Part shown: positions 1-8,873 of the stretch, one piece after another
Position numbering within the stretch: the first letter of the stretch is position 1
Layout of the letters: each line of letters begins with the position of its first letter
Assembly (NCBI RefSeq): GCF_024197615.1
Contig: NZ_JAKUKE010000003.1
Coordinates: forward strand, 1,141,436 to 1,205,435
Length of the DNA stretch: 64,000 bases
Source: Desulfuromonas sp. KJ2020
GTDB taxonomy: Bacteria > Desulfobacterota > Desulfuromonadia > Desulfuromonadales > SZUA-540
Reading direction: 5' to 3'
Made by a program: the position numbers and the translations under genes
The notes under the pieces: model-generated
Seen by the model: the letters and a program-made list of their open reading frames with translations, nothing else
Told to the model about the DNA's origin: nothing
The model's database searches: none

Positions 1-34
1 ATCGCACTGCCCTTTTTTACGCTAAAAATCATTT

Positions 35-2350
35 TCAGGTCGCCCCGACAATGCTCTCCAGCGCGGCTACGATCTGAGGGTCATATTTCAGACCGGCCTG
101 TTCCCTTATCTCGGCCAGCGCCTCGGCATCCGATAAGGCCTTACGATAGGCCCTGTTTTCCGTCAGCGCGCAGAAAGTATCGGCGACGGCAAGAACCCTC
201 GAGAGAAAGGGAATATGGCGGCCTTTCATCCGGTCCGGATAGCCGTTGCCATCGAAGTGCTCGTGATGATGCAGGATAATCTTCCGAACATCGGGGTCGG
301 GCTCTATTTCTTCAATAAGATTAATGGCGGTGAAGGGGTGTCCTTTGACTGTCGTTTTCTCCAGGGACGAAAAGGGTACGCTCTTTTCTAGAACATCCCT
401 GTCGATCAAGGCGAGGCCAAGGTCAAATACCCGGGCGACATAAAGGGCCAAGGTGCAGTCTTCCTCGCTGGCCGATAGAGCTCCCATGAGGCGCTGCACC
501 AGCTGTGGCAACCGGCTGCCCTTTTTGGTGTAGTGGCGTTCGGCCTGCAGCAGGGCATCCAGAGAAGCCATGATACGCAACAGATCTTCTTCGGTCGCGT
601 TATCCGCATTCAGTCTACCGATTAACCGGGAAATTCGCGCAGCCAAAAGAGAAGCAACTTTCAGATCCGATTCTTCAAAACTCTGACCGGACTTCTTGTT
701 GCTTAAATTAAGCACGCCAAGCACCAGATCATTCGCCTTCAAGGGGACGGATAGAAGCGATTTGGAGCTGTATTGATTATCGATATTCTTCCTATTAAAA
801 CGCGGATCCGATTCAATGTCCCGGACCAGCAAGGGTTGTCCTTCGCTGGCGACCCAACCGGCAATCTGCTCCCCCAGTTTAATCCGCGTCTTTTTGATAA
901 TGTCATCGTTGAGACCAATGGCGCTGGAAATAACCAAGTCTCCGGTCAACTCATCGTTGAGCATCAATGATCCGGTGTTGACGCCCAGAAGTTCGGCCGC
1001 AAACTCCAGGGCCATATCCAGGCTGTTGGCAATGGTTGCCGAAGCCTTCTGGGAGGATCCTCGGGGGATCTCAAGAACCAGCTCAAAGGTGTTATCAACA
1101 TTGTCTCCCCGCATGCGCCAGCCGTGGATTTCAGCTGCTTTCAAGGCAAGATATAATTTGGTGTATTCTTCAGCCTTCTCGGCAAAGTAAAAATTCTTGG
1201 CGTGGAAAAAATTACGGACGACATAATCGGGAAGAGGATTGCTCGTCTGGATAACCAGCTGCACGGCATCGTTTTCATGAGCGGAGATGCGAATCGTGCT
1301 GCCTACCTTCAGATGGGAGATGATTCCCTCAAAGAGGTTGATGAACATCTGACTGACAAGAATCTTGTCCCCTACAATCTCTGAAATGGTCTGATCCAAA
1401 ACCAGCTCAAACTTCAGGCTCCGCTTGCCGAAGACTGCCTGCAGCATGCGGGAGTTGAAGGTTTCCCGGATAATATCCTGCAGGTTGATAACCGATTTTT
1501 TAAGCACCCTGCTTTCATCCTGAAGCCGCAGAAAATCCAGCTGCTTTTCAACAAAAGAGATCAGCTTGGAGGTTTCGTGATTAATAATTTCGTAGAATTC
1601 GCTTCTTTGCGCATCTTCGAGATGTGGCGCGCTTTTCAGCAGGTAGACAGCCCCATTAATGGAGTTCAGTGGGGTGCGCAGTTCGTGGGACATGCGGGTA
1701 AGAAATTCAGTACGGGAAACATCAGCATCAATCAGCTTGCGGTTGACTTCTTCCAGTTCCGTCGCCTTGTTTTTGTACTGATTGACGAGGAAGGCATTTT
1801 TCAGGGCAATAGAAGCGTGACCGGCCAGAATTTTAACTAGAGCAAATTCGGTCTCGCTGAAAGGAGTCCCATCCCTTTTATCATTAATATTAAGAACCCC
1901 GAGGACGCCCCCTTTGCCCATGACGGGACAGGAGATAAAGGAACGTGTCCGATAGCGATCCCGCGGTATCCCCGTAAATCGTGAATCATCGGCAATATCA
2001 GCCACCAGGACAGGCTCTCCCTGTTGCGCGACAAAACCAGCAATCCCCTCGCCGAATTTGACCCGGTATTTCCGCGCCAGAGTTTCATCGATTCCACGGG
2101 AGCAGAGGATATAGAGTTCCTGATGGCTGTTGGCCATCATCAGGGAGCTTTTCTCGGCCTGCAGGTAATCCATGGCCAGATCGAGAATAAGGTGACCTAT
2201 GGTATTAATGTTGTCTGTGACCAGAATAGCACTGGATATTTCCTTAAGAATCGACAGCTTTTTGTCACACATGGAATTATCGTCCACGCAGGAGAAATCC
2301 TCTCTGGCTAATCCAGGTACGTAAGGTATGTCTTCTGGCAATGTTTGCAT
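35..2350 (-). CDS. GAF-HisKA-GAF-HD-GYP-like signalling protein
   Basis: This is a 771-residue cytoplasmic signalling protein with no signal peptide or membrane segment. The domains in order are GAF (about 35-185), a HisKA-type dimerisation helix with SHELRTPLN (His222), a degenerate HATPase-like region (about 310-430), a second GAF (about 435-580) and an HD-GYP-like domain (about 600-770). The HATPase region lacks a recognisable N box and the DxGxG glycine loop. The HD-GYP domain keeps HHEHFDGNGYP (695-705), but the usual HD dyad is FDLG (642-645), so one metal ligand is missing. Kinase and cyclic-di-GMP phosphodiesterase activity are therefore both doubtful; it may bind ligands or partners through its GAF domains. 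I chose the ATG at 2350; an in-frame GTG at 2389 would add 13 residues but has no usable ribosome binding site. Confidence 0.85.
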   Translation of the reverse strand: MQTLPEDIPYVPGLAREDFSCVDDNSMCDKKLSILKEISSAILVTDNINTIGHLILDLAMDYLQAEKSSLMMANSHQELYILCSRGIDETLARKYRVKFGEGIAGFVAQQGEPVLVADIADDSRFTGIPRDRYRTRSFISCPVMGKGGVLGVLNINDKRDGTPFSETEFALVKILAGHASIALKNAFLVNQYKNKATELEEVNRKLIDADVSRTEFLTRMSHELRTPLNSINGAVYLLKSAPHLEDAQRSEFYEIINHETSKLISFVEKQLDFLRLQDESRVLKKSVINLQDIIRETFNSRMLQAVFGKRSLKFELVLDQTISEIVGDKILVSQMFINLFEGIISHLKVGSTIRISAHENDAVQLVIQTSNPLPDYVVRNFFHAKNFYFAEKAEEYTKLYLALKAAEIHGWRMRGDNVDNTFELVLEIPRGSSQKASATIANSLDMALEFAAELLGVNTGSLMLNDELTGDLVISSAIGLNDDIIKKTRIKLGEQIAGWVASEGQPLLVRDIESDPRFNRKNIDNQYSSKSLLSVPLKANDLVLGVLNLSNKKSGQSFEESDLKVASLLAARISRLIGRLNADNATEEDLLRIMASLDALLQAERHYTKKGSRLPQLVQRLMGALSASEEDCTLALYVARVFDLGLALIDRDVLEKSVPFSSLEKTTVKGHPFTAINLIEEIEPDPDVRKIILHHHEHFDGNGYPDRMKGRHIPFLSRVLAVADTFCALTENRAYRKALSDAEALAEIREQAGLKYDPQIVAALESIVGAT

Positions 2351-2518
2351 CGAGAGTTTCTCTTTCCATGGGTGAAAGGATAGAAACACCTTTGCTCAAA
2401 CAAAGCAAAATACATACCATGGCCTAACCTGCCGATGTATCACTTTTTTGGAAACGGTCTGGCCCAACTGTTAAATATTTCGACGCCATTGCCGTGCATC
2501 CATACGGCCATTACGGCT

Positions 2519-3286
2519 TCAGCGATAATCCCCTACGGCATACTGCACCAGGGCAGCACCTAAAATGGCGGCCGTCTCGGTACGTAGAATCCGCGGCCCT
2601 ATGGAAACAGGCAGAAAACCGAGATCCCGGACCTCGGCCACCTCTTCCGGCGAGAACCCGCCTTCGGGTCCGACGAGGAGCGAAACGCTTGCCGGTCGAC
2701 TCTCTCGCAGGATTTCCTGGAGGCTCCAGGGCGCCTCCCCTTCATAGAGCAGCAGCTTGAGTTCGGTCTGCCGCGCGTAATAGGTCGCCTGGTCCCAGGA
2801 CAGGACAGAAAAGAGTTCGGGCAGGCGGGCCCGCCGGCACTGTTTGGCGGCGCGCACGATAACCTCGGGCCAGCGATGGGATTTTTTCTGACCGGCATCC
2901 CTCTCAGGCAGGGTGATGGAGCGAGCACTGGTATAGGGGACAATACGGGAAACACCGATTTCGGTCAGTTTCTGCAGAACGAGTTCGAATCGTTCCTTTT
3001 CAGGCAAGGCCTGATAGACCTCGATATCGACTGGGCTCTCCATGGCGCGGGGCATTGGCTGAAAAGGCACAACGGTGGCCTTTTCTCCCTCAATAGAAAC
3101 AAGACGGGCCCGGTAAAAGGTCTGCTGGGGGTCAACGACGGTGATGATTTCCCCCGGTCGCGCCTGCCAGGCCTCAAGGGCCGTCACGACAGAGCCACCC
3201 AGAGGCAGAGGTTGCTCGAGAGCAGGCACCTCATCAAGATAAAACAGGCTGTCCGAACCACCGCCGTTAACGCATTCGTGGTGCAA
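2519..3286 (-). CDS. rsmE: 16S rRNA (uracil1498-N3)-methyltransferase RsmE
   Basis: RsmE methylates N3 of U1498 in 16S rRNA, using S-adenosylmethionine, in assembled 30S subunits. The protein is a SPOUT methyltransferase with the C-terminal knot signature LLVGPEGGFSPEE followed by SIGPRILRTETA, and an N-terminal PUA-like part. I place the start at a TTG at 3286 because GGGAGG lies 6 nt upstream and no ATG gives a sensible RsmE N-terminus; the longer ATG frame runs deep into the upstream gene. This start gives 255 residues, normal for the family, and overlaps the end of the HolC-like gene by 20 nt, suggesting translational coupling. The family assignment is firm; the TTG start is an inference. 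Confidence 0.93.
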   Translation of the reverse strand: MHHECVNGGGSDSLFYLDEVPALEQPLPLGGSVVTALEAWQARPGEIITVVDPQQTFYRARLVSIEGEKATVVPFQPMPRAMESPVDIEVYQALPEKERFELVLQKLTEIGVSRIVPYTSARSITLPERDAGQKKSHRWPEVIVRAAKQCRRARLPELFSVLSWDQATYYARQTELKLLLYEGEAPWSLQEILRESRPASVSLLVGPEGGFSPEEVAEVRDLGFLPVSIGPRILRTETAAILGAALVQYAVGDYR

Positions 3287-3683
3287 AACCGGCCTCCCTG
3301 AACAGGCGAAAACGCTCTCGCGAGGCTTCGCGCAGCTGGTCATCGTACACTTCGGCAAAATCGATCACATGTTCGAACTGTCGGACAAAATCCGTGCTGC
3401 AGGGTTTTCCCATGATGAGCACGCGGGCGCCGTTGGGGTTGCGTTCGCACTGCCCGATCACCACCGGTTCGTCCAGGCAATCCACGGCGCCATTGTCATA
3501 GGCATGAGGGATGAATGAGCCCTTTTTCCAGGTCCACATGAAGCGATCGAGCGTGACCCCCTGGTTCTCATCGTTCACAGTGATCAGAACCCTGTAGCCT
3601 CGGTCGAAAAAAGCTTCGGCCAGTTCACAGAGATGTTTGGCTTTTTCTGGTTTTCTGAGCTGGACAAACTCGACTGTGGGCAT
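3267..3683 (-). CDS. DNA polymerase III chi subunit-like protein (HolC family)
   Basis: The 138-residue protein resembles the chi (HolC) subunit of DNA polymerase III, which links the clamp loader to single-stranded-DNA-binding protein. It has the small Rossmann-like pattern of that family: VEFVQLRKPEKAKHLCELAEAFFDRGYRVLI near the start, then the W-containing stretch DRFMWTWKKGSFIPHA, then a VVIG strand. The ATG at 3683 is preferred over the longer frame because it begins directly with the conserved first strand (MPTVEFVQL) and follows GGAGGGTGGCGCC. It lies upstream of rsmE and overlaps it by 20 nt. Chi proteins diverge strongly, so the name is likely but not certain. Confidence 0.7.
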   Translation of the reverse strand: MPTVEFVQLRKPEKAKHLCELAEAFFDRGYRVLITVNDENQGVTLDRFMWTWKKGSFIPHAYDNGAVDCLDEPVVIGQCERNPNGARVLIMGKPCSTDFVRQFEHVIDFAEVYDDQLREASRERFRLFREAGFAPRMR

Positions 3684-3714
3684 GGCGCCACCCTCCTGCT
3701 GCCAAACGCACAAA

Positions 3715-3731
3715 GCCGGGATAAACCCGGC
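3715..3731 (-). terminator. short hairpin after the kor operon, possible weak terminator
   Basis: GCCGGG and CCCGGC form a perfect 6-bp stem around a 5-nt loop, 42 nt past the stop of the gamma-subunit gene. On the minus strand it is followed by TTTGTG rather than a clean T run, so termination is probably weak and some read-through into the HolC-like gene is plausible. Confidence 0.4.
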
Positions 3732-3772
3732 CTGGCATTAAAAAATCACATAATGCGACGAAATACCCGTGT

Positions 3773-4321
3773 TCAACGGTGAGCCTCCACGAAGGCCGCA
3801 CCGGCGTCAATAGCCTGAACATTCATGGGAATAAAACGATGATTGCGCTCGGGCAACACGGATTTCAGGGCTTCCTTCAGGCTATCCAGCGAAACAATCC
3901 CCGTTTTCTGGGCATAAGCGCCGATCATCACCATGTTGACCAGGCGCTGATCGCCGACGTCGACGGCCATCTCACTGGCGGGAATGCGTATGATATCGAG
4001 ATCGTCGCGCGACTCCCCCTCTTCTTCGACCAGGGAGGAGTTGATCAGACAGAAGCCGCCCGGGGCGACTTTGTGAAAATATTTTTCCATAGCCAAGGGA
4101 TTGAAGACCAGCAGCGACGCGGGGTGACCGATCACCGGGGAGCCAACCTCGTGGTCGGAAACCACCACGGTGCAGGTCGCCGCACCGCCGCGTTTCTCCA
4201 CGCCGTAGGCGGGAAAAAAACTGACATTTTTCTCTTCAATCATGCCGGCATAAGCGAGCAGATTGCCGACCAGAAGAATTCCCTGGCCCCCGAAGCCGGC
4301 CATAAACACATCGTATGTCAT
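3773..4321 (-). CDS. korC: 2-oxoacid:ferredoxin oxidoreductase, gamma subunit
   Basis: This is the gamma subunit of a four-subunit 2-oxoacid:ferredoxin oxidoreductase, which converts a 2-oxoacid plus CoA to acyl-CoA and CO2 with reduced ferredoxin. The 182-residue protein begins MTYDVFMAGFGGQGILLVGNLLAYAGM, the GxGGQG motif typical of the gamma domain, and continues with PAYGVEKRGG and a substrate-side FNPLAM segment. It is the last gene of the run delta-alpha-beta-gamma, 50 nt after beta. In Geobacter relatives this gene order belongs to an enzyme used for 2-oxoglutarate in the TCA cycle; a branched-chain oxoacid (Vor) role cannot be excluded from sequence. Confidence 0.9.
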   Translation of the reverse strand: MTYDVFMAGFGGQGILLVGNLLAYAGMIEEKNVSFFPAYGVEKRGGAATCTVVVSDHEVGSPVIGHPASLLVFNPLAMEKYFHKVAPGGFCLINSSLVEEEGESRDDLDIIRIPASEMAVDVGDQRLVNMVMIGAYAQKTGIVSLDSLKEALKSVLPERNHRFIPMNVQAIDAGAAFVEAHR

Positions 4322-4371
4322 AGATACACCTGAAGTTTAAGCACCTGTCCGCCAGATGCGGGCAGAACAAA

Positions 4372-5124
4372 TTAACGGTCTGATTCCTTAAAGACACCCA
4401 GAGGGAAATAGGGAATCATTTCGGAGCCCACCCTCTCGTTGGCTTTCAGGGCGTTCATCCCCCAGTTGGTGGGGCAGGCGGAAAGCACTTCGACAAAGGA
4501 GAACCCACGATTCTCCACCTGGTAGCCGAAAGCTTTCTTGATGGCCCGGCCCGCTTCCAGAATATTCTTGGGCGAGTTGACCGACACCCGCACCGAATAG
4601 GCCGTTCCTTCCAGATTGGCCAGCAGTTCGGCCATGCGGATCGGGTAGCCGTCGCTGCCGACATCGCGCCCGTAAGGGGAGGTCACAGTCTTCTGGCCGG
4701 GCAGGGTCGTGGGGGCCATCTGGCCGCCGGTCATGCCGTAGGTCGTGTTGTTGACGAAGATGACCGTCATGCCTTCACCGCGGTTGGCCGCGTGGATGAT
4801 CTCGCTGGTGCCGATGGCAGCCAGGTCGCCGTCCCCCTGGTAGGTAAAGACGATCTTGTCCTTGTAAACCCGCTTGACACCGGTCGCCACGGCCGGAGCC
4901 CGCCCGTGGGGCGCTTCAACCACGTCGATATCGAAATAACCGTACAAAAAGACGCTGCAGCCGACGGACGCCACCCCGATAGTGCGGTTCTGCACATCAA
5001 AATGATCCATGGCTTCGGCCACCAGGCGATGGATGGTGCCGTGGTGACAACCCGGACAAAAATGGGTCTGCACATCCTTGAGCGAAACAGGGCGATCAAA
5101 AACCTTTTTTAGTGCGGTGGTCAT
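4372..5124 (-). CDS. korB: 2-oxoacid:ferredoxin oxidoreductase, beta (TPP-binding) subunit
   Basis: The beta subunit binds thiamine diphosphate and is where decarboxylation occurs. The 250-residue protein has the cysteine motif FCPGCHHG near residue 22 and the TPP/Mg motif GDGDLAAIG followed by VIFVNNTTYGMTGGQ, which is characteristic of the family. The ATG overlaps the stop of the alpha gene by one base (TAATG), so the two are translationally coupled. Substrate (2-oxoglutarate versus 3-methyl-2-oxobutanoate) is not fixed by sequence alone; 2-oxoglutarate fits the TCA-cycle physiology expected for this group of organisms. Confidence 0.92.
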   Translation of the reverse strand: MTTALKKVFDRPVSLKDVQTHFCPGCHHGTIHRLVAEAMDHFDVQNRTIGVASVGCSVFLYGYFDIDVVEAPHGRAPAVATGVKRVYKDKIVFTYQGDGDLAAIGTSEIIHAANRGEGMTVIFVNNTTYGMTGGQMAPTTLPGQKTVTSPYGRDVGSDGYPIRMAELLANLEGTAYSVRVSVNSPKNILEAGRAIKKAFGYQVENRGFSFVEVLSACPTNWGMNALKANERVGSEMIPYFPLGVFKESDR

Positions 5125-6191
5125 TATTTTTCCTCGTAGTTTTTGCGAATCTGCTCAAGCAGTTCTTCCGGCGTCGGCAGCGATCCCGCCCCGGGAGGAC
5201 GGCCGTAGAAGAAGACATCGGCATCGCGAGCCACGGACAGCCGCACATCTTCGACCATCTGCCCGGCATTGAGCTCGACGCAGAGCACGCGCTTGGTCGT
5301 GGCGGTCGCCTGCAGGAAGGCCTTTTCAGGGAAGGGAAACAGGGTGATGGGCCGCAGCAGGCCGACCTTGAGCCCTTCGGCCCGAGCCATGCGGATAGCC
5401 GTCTTGGCAATACGGGCGGCGGAACCGAAGGCGGTGACCAACAGCTGGGCGTCCTCCCAACCGGTGCCTTCGTAACGGACCTCATTCTGCTTGAGCAGAT
5501 CGTAACGCTTGTGCAGGCGCCAGTTGTGAGCTTCGAGTTCGCCATCGCCGAGATAAAGCGACTTGACGATGTTCTGTTTGCCGCGCTCGCCCTTGCCGGC
5601 CACGGCCCAGTCCTTGGCGGGCAGGTCGGCAGGCTGGTAACGGTGAGGGATCAGCGCTTCTTTCATCTGCCCGATCACCGAGTCCCCCAGAAGCATGGCC
5701 GGAATGCGATAGCGGTCGGACAGGTCGAAAGCCAGCATGCTCAGGTCGTACATCTCCTGCACCGAATCAGGCGCCAGGACGAGGATGTGGTAGCCGCCGT
5801 GCCCTCCCCCCTTGACCGCCTGGAAATAGTCGGCCTGCGAGGCGTCGATGCCGCCAAGACCGGGGCCGGAGCGGCAGATATTCACGATAAGGCCGGGAAG
5901 CTCGCTGCCCGCCATGTAGGAGATCCCTTCCTGTTTGAGGGAAATCCCCGGGCTCGACGACGAGGTCATGGCGCGGACGCCGCAGGCACTGGCCCCCAAA
6001 AGCATATTGATGGAAGCCACTTCACTTTCCGCCTGAATGAACTCACCGCCGAGCTTCGGCAGCTCGCGGGACATGTATTCGGGAATGTCGCTCTGCGGCG
6101 TGATGGGATAGCCGAAATAATAGCGGCAACCTGCTTCCAGCGCCCCCATGGCGACGGCCTCGTTTCCTTTGACAAAAAGCCGGTTAGACAA
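5124..6191 (-). CDS. korA: 2-oxoacid:ferredoxin oxidoreductase, alpha subunit
   Basis: The alpha subunit carries the pyrimidine-binding half of the TPP site and the transketolase C-terminal domain. The 355-residue protein contains the conserved FGYPITPQSDIPEYM motif near the start, the AESEVASINMLLGASACGVRAMT segment and SSPGISLKQEG, all typical of this subunit. Translation probably starts at TTG 6191, with GGAGG 8 nt upstream; no better ATG exists nearby. It is preceded by the ferredoxin-like subunit and overlaps the beta gene by 1 nt. Annotation pipelines often label this paralogue VorB; I keep Kor because of gene order and expected physiology. Confidence 0.9.
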   Translation of the reverse strand: MSNRLFVKGNEAVAMGALEAGCRYYFGYPITPQSDIPEYMSRELPKLGGEFIQAESEVASINMLLGASACGVRAMTSSSSPGISLKQEGISYMAGSELPGLIVNICRSGPGLGGIDASQADYFQAVKGGGHGGYHILVLAPDSVQEMYDLSMLAFDLSDRYRIPAMLLGDSVIGQMKEALIPHRYQPADLPAKDWAVAGKGERGKQNIVKSLYLGDGELEAHNWRLHKRYDLLKQNEVRYEGTGWEDAQLLVTAFGSAARIAKTAIRMARAEGLKVGLLRPITLFPFPEKAFLQATATTKRVLCVELNAGQMVEDVRLSVARDADVFFYGRPPGAGSLPTPEELLEQIRKNYEEK

Positions 6192-6265
6192 AATCCGTTC
6201 CTCCAGAATCGGCTGGTCCCCGGACAGGGTCTGTCAGGGTCGGCAAGCCGTATGAATAAATCGTT

Positions 6266-6508
6266 CTAAGCTTTGGTGGTGGTACCATCCGTTTTTACCT
6301 GCCGGTAAATCGTGATGGCCACATCGGGACACATCTGGGCGCACAGAGTGCAGGAAGTGCAGGCCTCCAGGGCCTCGGGCGTCATGACGGCGGGCTGGAA
6401 ACCCATCTTGTTCAACTTGTCGCTCAGGGTAATAAGTCCCTTGGCGCAGGCGATGGTGCAGAGGCCGCAGCCTTTGCAGCGCGATTCATCTATAACGACT
6501 TTGGGCAC
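6266..6508 (-). CDS. korD: 2-oxoacid:ferredoxin oxidoreductase, delta (4Fe-4S ferredoxin) subunit
   Basis: The 80-residue protein is the ferredoxin-like delta subunit that collects electrons from the catalytic core. It has two cluster motifs, CKGCGLCTIACAKG and CTSCTLCAQMCP, each supplying cysteines for a 4Fe-4S cluster. The start is a GTG at 6508 with AGGA 8 nt upstream. It is the first gene of the operon, 74 nt before the alpha subunit. Confidence 0.9.
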   Translation of the reverse strand: MPKVVIDESRCKGCGLCTIACAKGLITLSDKLNKMGFQPAVMTPEALEACTSCTLCAQMCPDVAITIYRQVKTDGTTTKA

Positions 6509-6685
6509 GATACCAATCCTTCTTTCGTATACTTTTATGAAAGGGGCGAACTTACCAAAAGCTCTCTTCCCCCGTCAATCAAAAAGTCACCGGAAAATGC
6601 CAGACCTTTAAACCATAAGTACCTGCTACAACAACCATTTACAGACAGGCGCCGGCAGGATTAATCCCCGGCAGACGGCCTGGAT

Positions 6686-7900
6686 TCAGAACTTTTTACC
6701 GCGGACGAGATGATCCATAAGCTGGTGTCCCTGGCGAACAACGAGGCCGCTGGCCTTGGCAGCCTTCTCGCCATAGCCCTCAGCCTGCCCGGAAGGCGAA
6801 AATTCCCCTTGGGACGAATAGAGGATAAAAGGCACGGCGTCAGAGGTGTGGGTCATCCGGGCCACAGGCGTGGGATGATCAGGGAGCACGAGGACGCGGA
6901 AATCGCCAAGTGCCGGCAACCCGTCGAGGACGCGCCCGACCACCTCGCGGTCAAAGTTCTCGATGGCCTGAAGCTTGTCCTTGAGGCTGCCGGCGTGGGC
7001 GGCCTCGTCGGGAGCCTCCACATGCAGATAGACGAAGTCGCGGGTCTTGAGCGCCTCCAGAGCGTATTCGGCCTTCCCTCGGTAATTGGTGTCAAGATAG
7101 CCAGTAGCGCCGGGCACATTGATAATGTCCAGACCGGCATAGATGCCGATCCCCTTGATGAGGTCCACCGCCGAGATAACAGCGCCACTGATGCCGTATT
7201 TTTCGCCCATGGTCGGCAGGGAGGGCGCTCGGCCATGCCCCCAAAGCCAGATGGAGTTGGCCGCTTCCTGGCCGTTGAGGCCACGCTGACGGTTGACCGG
7301 ATGGTTTTTGAGCAGCAGCTGGGACGAGGTCATCAGGTAGATGAGTTTGTCGGCCCCCTCCCCTTCGGGCAGATAGTTCTCGATGCTCTGGCCGCTGATA
7401 TCGTGGGGCGGGGTAAATTTCAGCTTATCTTTACCGCCGCGCCACACCATGAGGTGCCGGTAGGAAACGCCCGGATAAAACTGGAACTCCTCATCGCCCA
7501 GTTCTTCCTGCAGGGAACGGATCAGTTCAGTGGCCTCCGGCGTCGTGATATGGCCGGCGGAGAAATCGCCCATGTAGATGCGGCCGGCATGAGGAGTCAA
7601 GGTAACCAGGTTGCAACGGAAGGCGACATCCTGCGGCCCCAACTCCACCCCCATACTGGCGGCTTCCAGGGGTGAACGGCCGCTGTAGCAGCGGGACGGG
7701 TCGTAGCCGAAGACGGACAGATTGGCGACATCGCTGCCGGGGTGAAATCCCGGGGGAATCGTCTCGGCCAGACCGAGCTGGCCAGCCTTGGCCAGGGCGT
7801 CCATCCGGGGGGTCTGGGCATGTTCCAGCGGGGTTTTGCCGCCAAGTTCTTCCAGGGGCTCGTCGGCCATACCGTCGCCAAGCAATACGACGTACTTCAT
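6686..7900 (-). CDS. apgM: cofactor-independent phosphoglycerate mutase (ApgM family)
   Basis: The enzyme interconverts 3- and 2-phosphoglycerate without 2,3-bisphosphoglycerate. The 404-residue protein belongs to the archaeal-type branch of the alkaline phosphatase superfamily: it opens MKYVVLLGDGMADEPLEELGGKTPLEHAQTP with the metal-binding GDGMAD, has SGRSPLEAASMG with the likely nucleophile serine, and ends with the DHPTPVARMTHTSDAVPF metal motif. The start ATG follows GAGAGGAG at good spacing. It is the last gene of the mutS-amidase-glnD-xerD-apgM run; its predicted glycolytic and gluconeogenic role goes with the two phosphofructokinases elsewhere in the window. Confidence 0.93.
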   Translation of the reverse strand: MKYVVLLGDGMADEPLEELGGKTPLEHAQTPRMDALAKAGQLGLAETIPPGFHPGSDVANLSVFGYDPSRCYSGRSPLEAASMGVELGPQDVAFRCNLVTLTPHAGRIYMGDFSAGHITTPEATELIRSLQEELGDEEFQFYPGVSYRHLMVWRGGKDKLKFTPPHDISGQSIENYLPEGEGADKLIYLMTSSQLLLKNHPVNRQRGLNGQEAANSIWLWGHGRAPSLPTMGEKYGISGAVISAVDLIKGIGIYAGLDIINVPGATGYLDTNYRGKAEYALEALKTRDFVYLHVEAPDEAAHAGSLKDKLQAIENFDREVVGRVLDGLPALGDFRVLVLPDHPTPVARMTHTSDAVPFILYSSQGEFSPSGQAEGYGEKAAKASGLVVRQGHQLMDHLVRGKKF

Positions 7901-7955
7901 AAACTCCTCTCAATCATATGCACTGAATAGATAGGGAAAAGCTCCACAGCAAGGC

Positions 7956-8843
7956 TCATCCCCGGGGATGGAACTGCTCGTGGATCTTCTTGATACGCTC
8001 CCGGGTGACATGGGTATAGATCTGGGTGGTTGAAATATCGGCGTGACCGAGCATGGTCTGCACCGAACGCAGATCCGCGCCATTTTCCAGCAGATGGGTG
8101 GCGAAAGAGTGCCTGAGCGTGTGAGGCATGATATTTTTAGTAATTCCTGCCTCCAGCGCACGGCGCTTTATAATCTTCCAGAAGCCCTGGCGTGTCAACC
8201 CCTTCCCGAACCGGTTGAGGAAAACAAAGGGGCTTTTTTCCTCCTTGTCCAGAAAGGGGCGCCCTAGACTGAGATAGCGGCGCAGTTCGGCGATGGCGGT
8301 CTCGCCCAGGGGGACAATACGCTGTTTGCTGCGCTTGCCGAGGGTCATCAGGTACCCCACCTGCAGGTGGAGATCGCCCAGTGTCAAGCCGACCAGCTCG
8401 GATACCCGCAGACCGGTAGCATAGAGGATTTCCAGCATGGCCCGGTCGCGCAGAGCCAACGGTTCATCACCGGCAGGTGCCGCCAGCAGTCGCTCGACTT
8501 CACGGGGGCTGAGGGTGTGGGGGAGTGACTGCAGGCTGCGGGGCGCCTCCACTTGGGAGGTCGGATTGAGGCTCGAGATGCCTTCGGACAGCAGGAATTT
8601 ATGGAACATGCGCACCGAAACCAGACTGCGGGCGCGACTGCGGGCGGAAAGGCCCCCCTCTTTGAGGCGGGCCAGAAACCGCAGGACCATGGGCGGTGTC
8701 ACGCTGTCCGCCGTGCGAACGCCTTCTTTTTCGAGAAAATCGACATAACGAACGAGGTCGCGGCCATAGGCCTCCAGCGTATTGGCGGCCAGACCGCGTT
8801 CTACCGACAGGTAACTGAGAAAAAGATCGACGTTCTGTTCCAT
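7956..8843 (-). CDS. xerD: tyrosine recombinase XerD
   Basis: Xer recombinases resolve chromosome dimers at dif sites. The 295-residue protein has the SAM-like N-terminal core-binding domain (about 1-90) and the catalytic domain with arginine in GLRVSELVGL, lysine in LGKRSKQRIVPLG, HxxR in HTLRHSFATHLLENGADLR, and the histidine and nucleophile tyrosine in LGHADISTTQIYTH. Length and the C-terminal ERIKKIHEQFHPRG tail fit XerD better than XerC. The context is chromosomal housekeeping, with no sign of an integrated element. It lies 30 nt downstream of glnD. Confidence 0.92.
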   Translation of the reverse strand: MEQNVDLFLSYLSVERGLAANTLEAYGRDLVRYVDFLEKEGVRTADSVTPPMVLRFLARLKEGGLSARSRARSLVSVRMFHKFLLSEGISSLNPTSQVEAPRSLQSLPHTLSPREVERLLAAPAGDEPLALRDRAMLEILYATGLRVSELVGLTLGDLHLQVGYLMTLGKRSKQRIVPLGETAIAELRRYLSLGRPFLDKEEKSPFVFLNRFGKGLTRQGFWKIIKRRALEAGITKNIMPHTLRHSFATHLLENGADLRSVQTMLGHADISTTQIYTHVTRERIKKIHEQFHPRG

Positions 8844-8873
8844 GGGTTCACTGCCTGTCTGTTGCCAGGCGCC

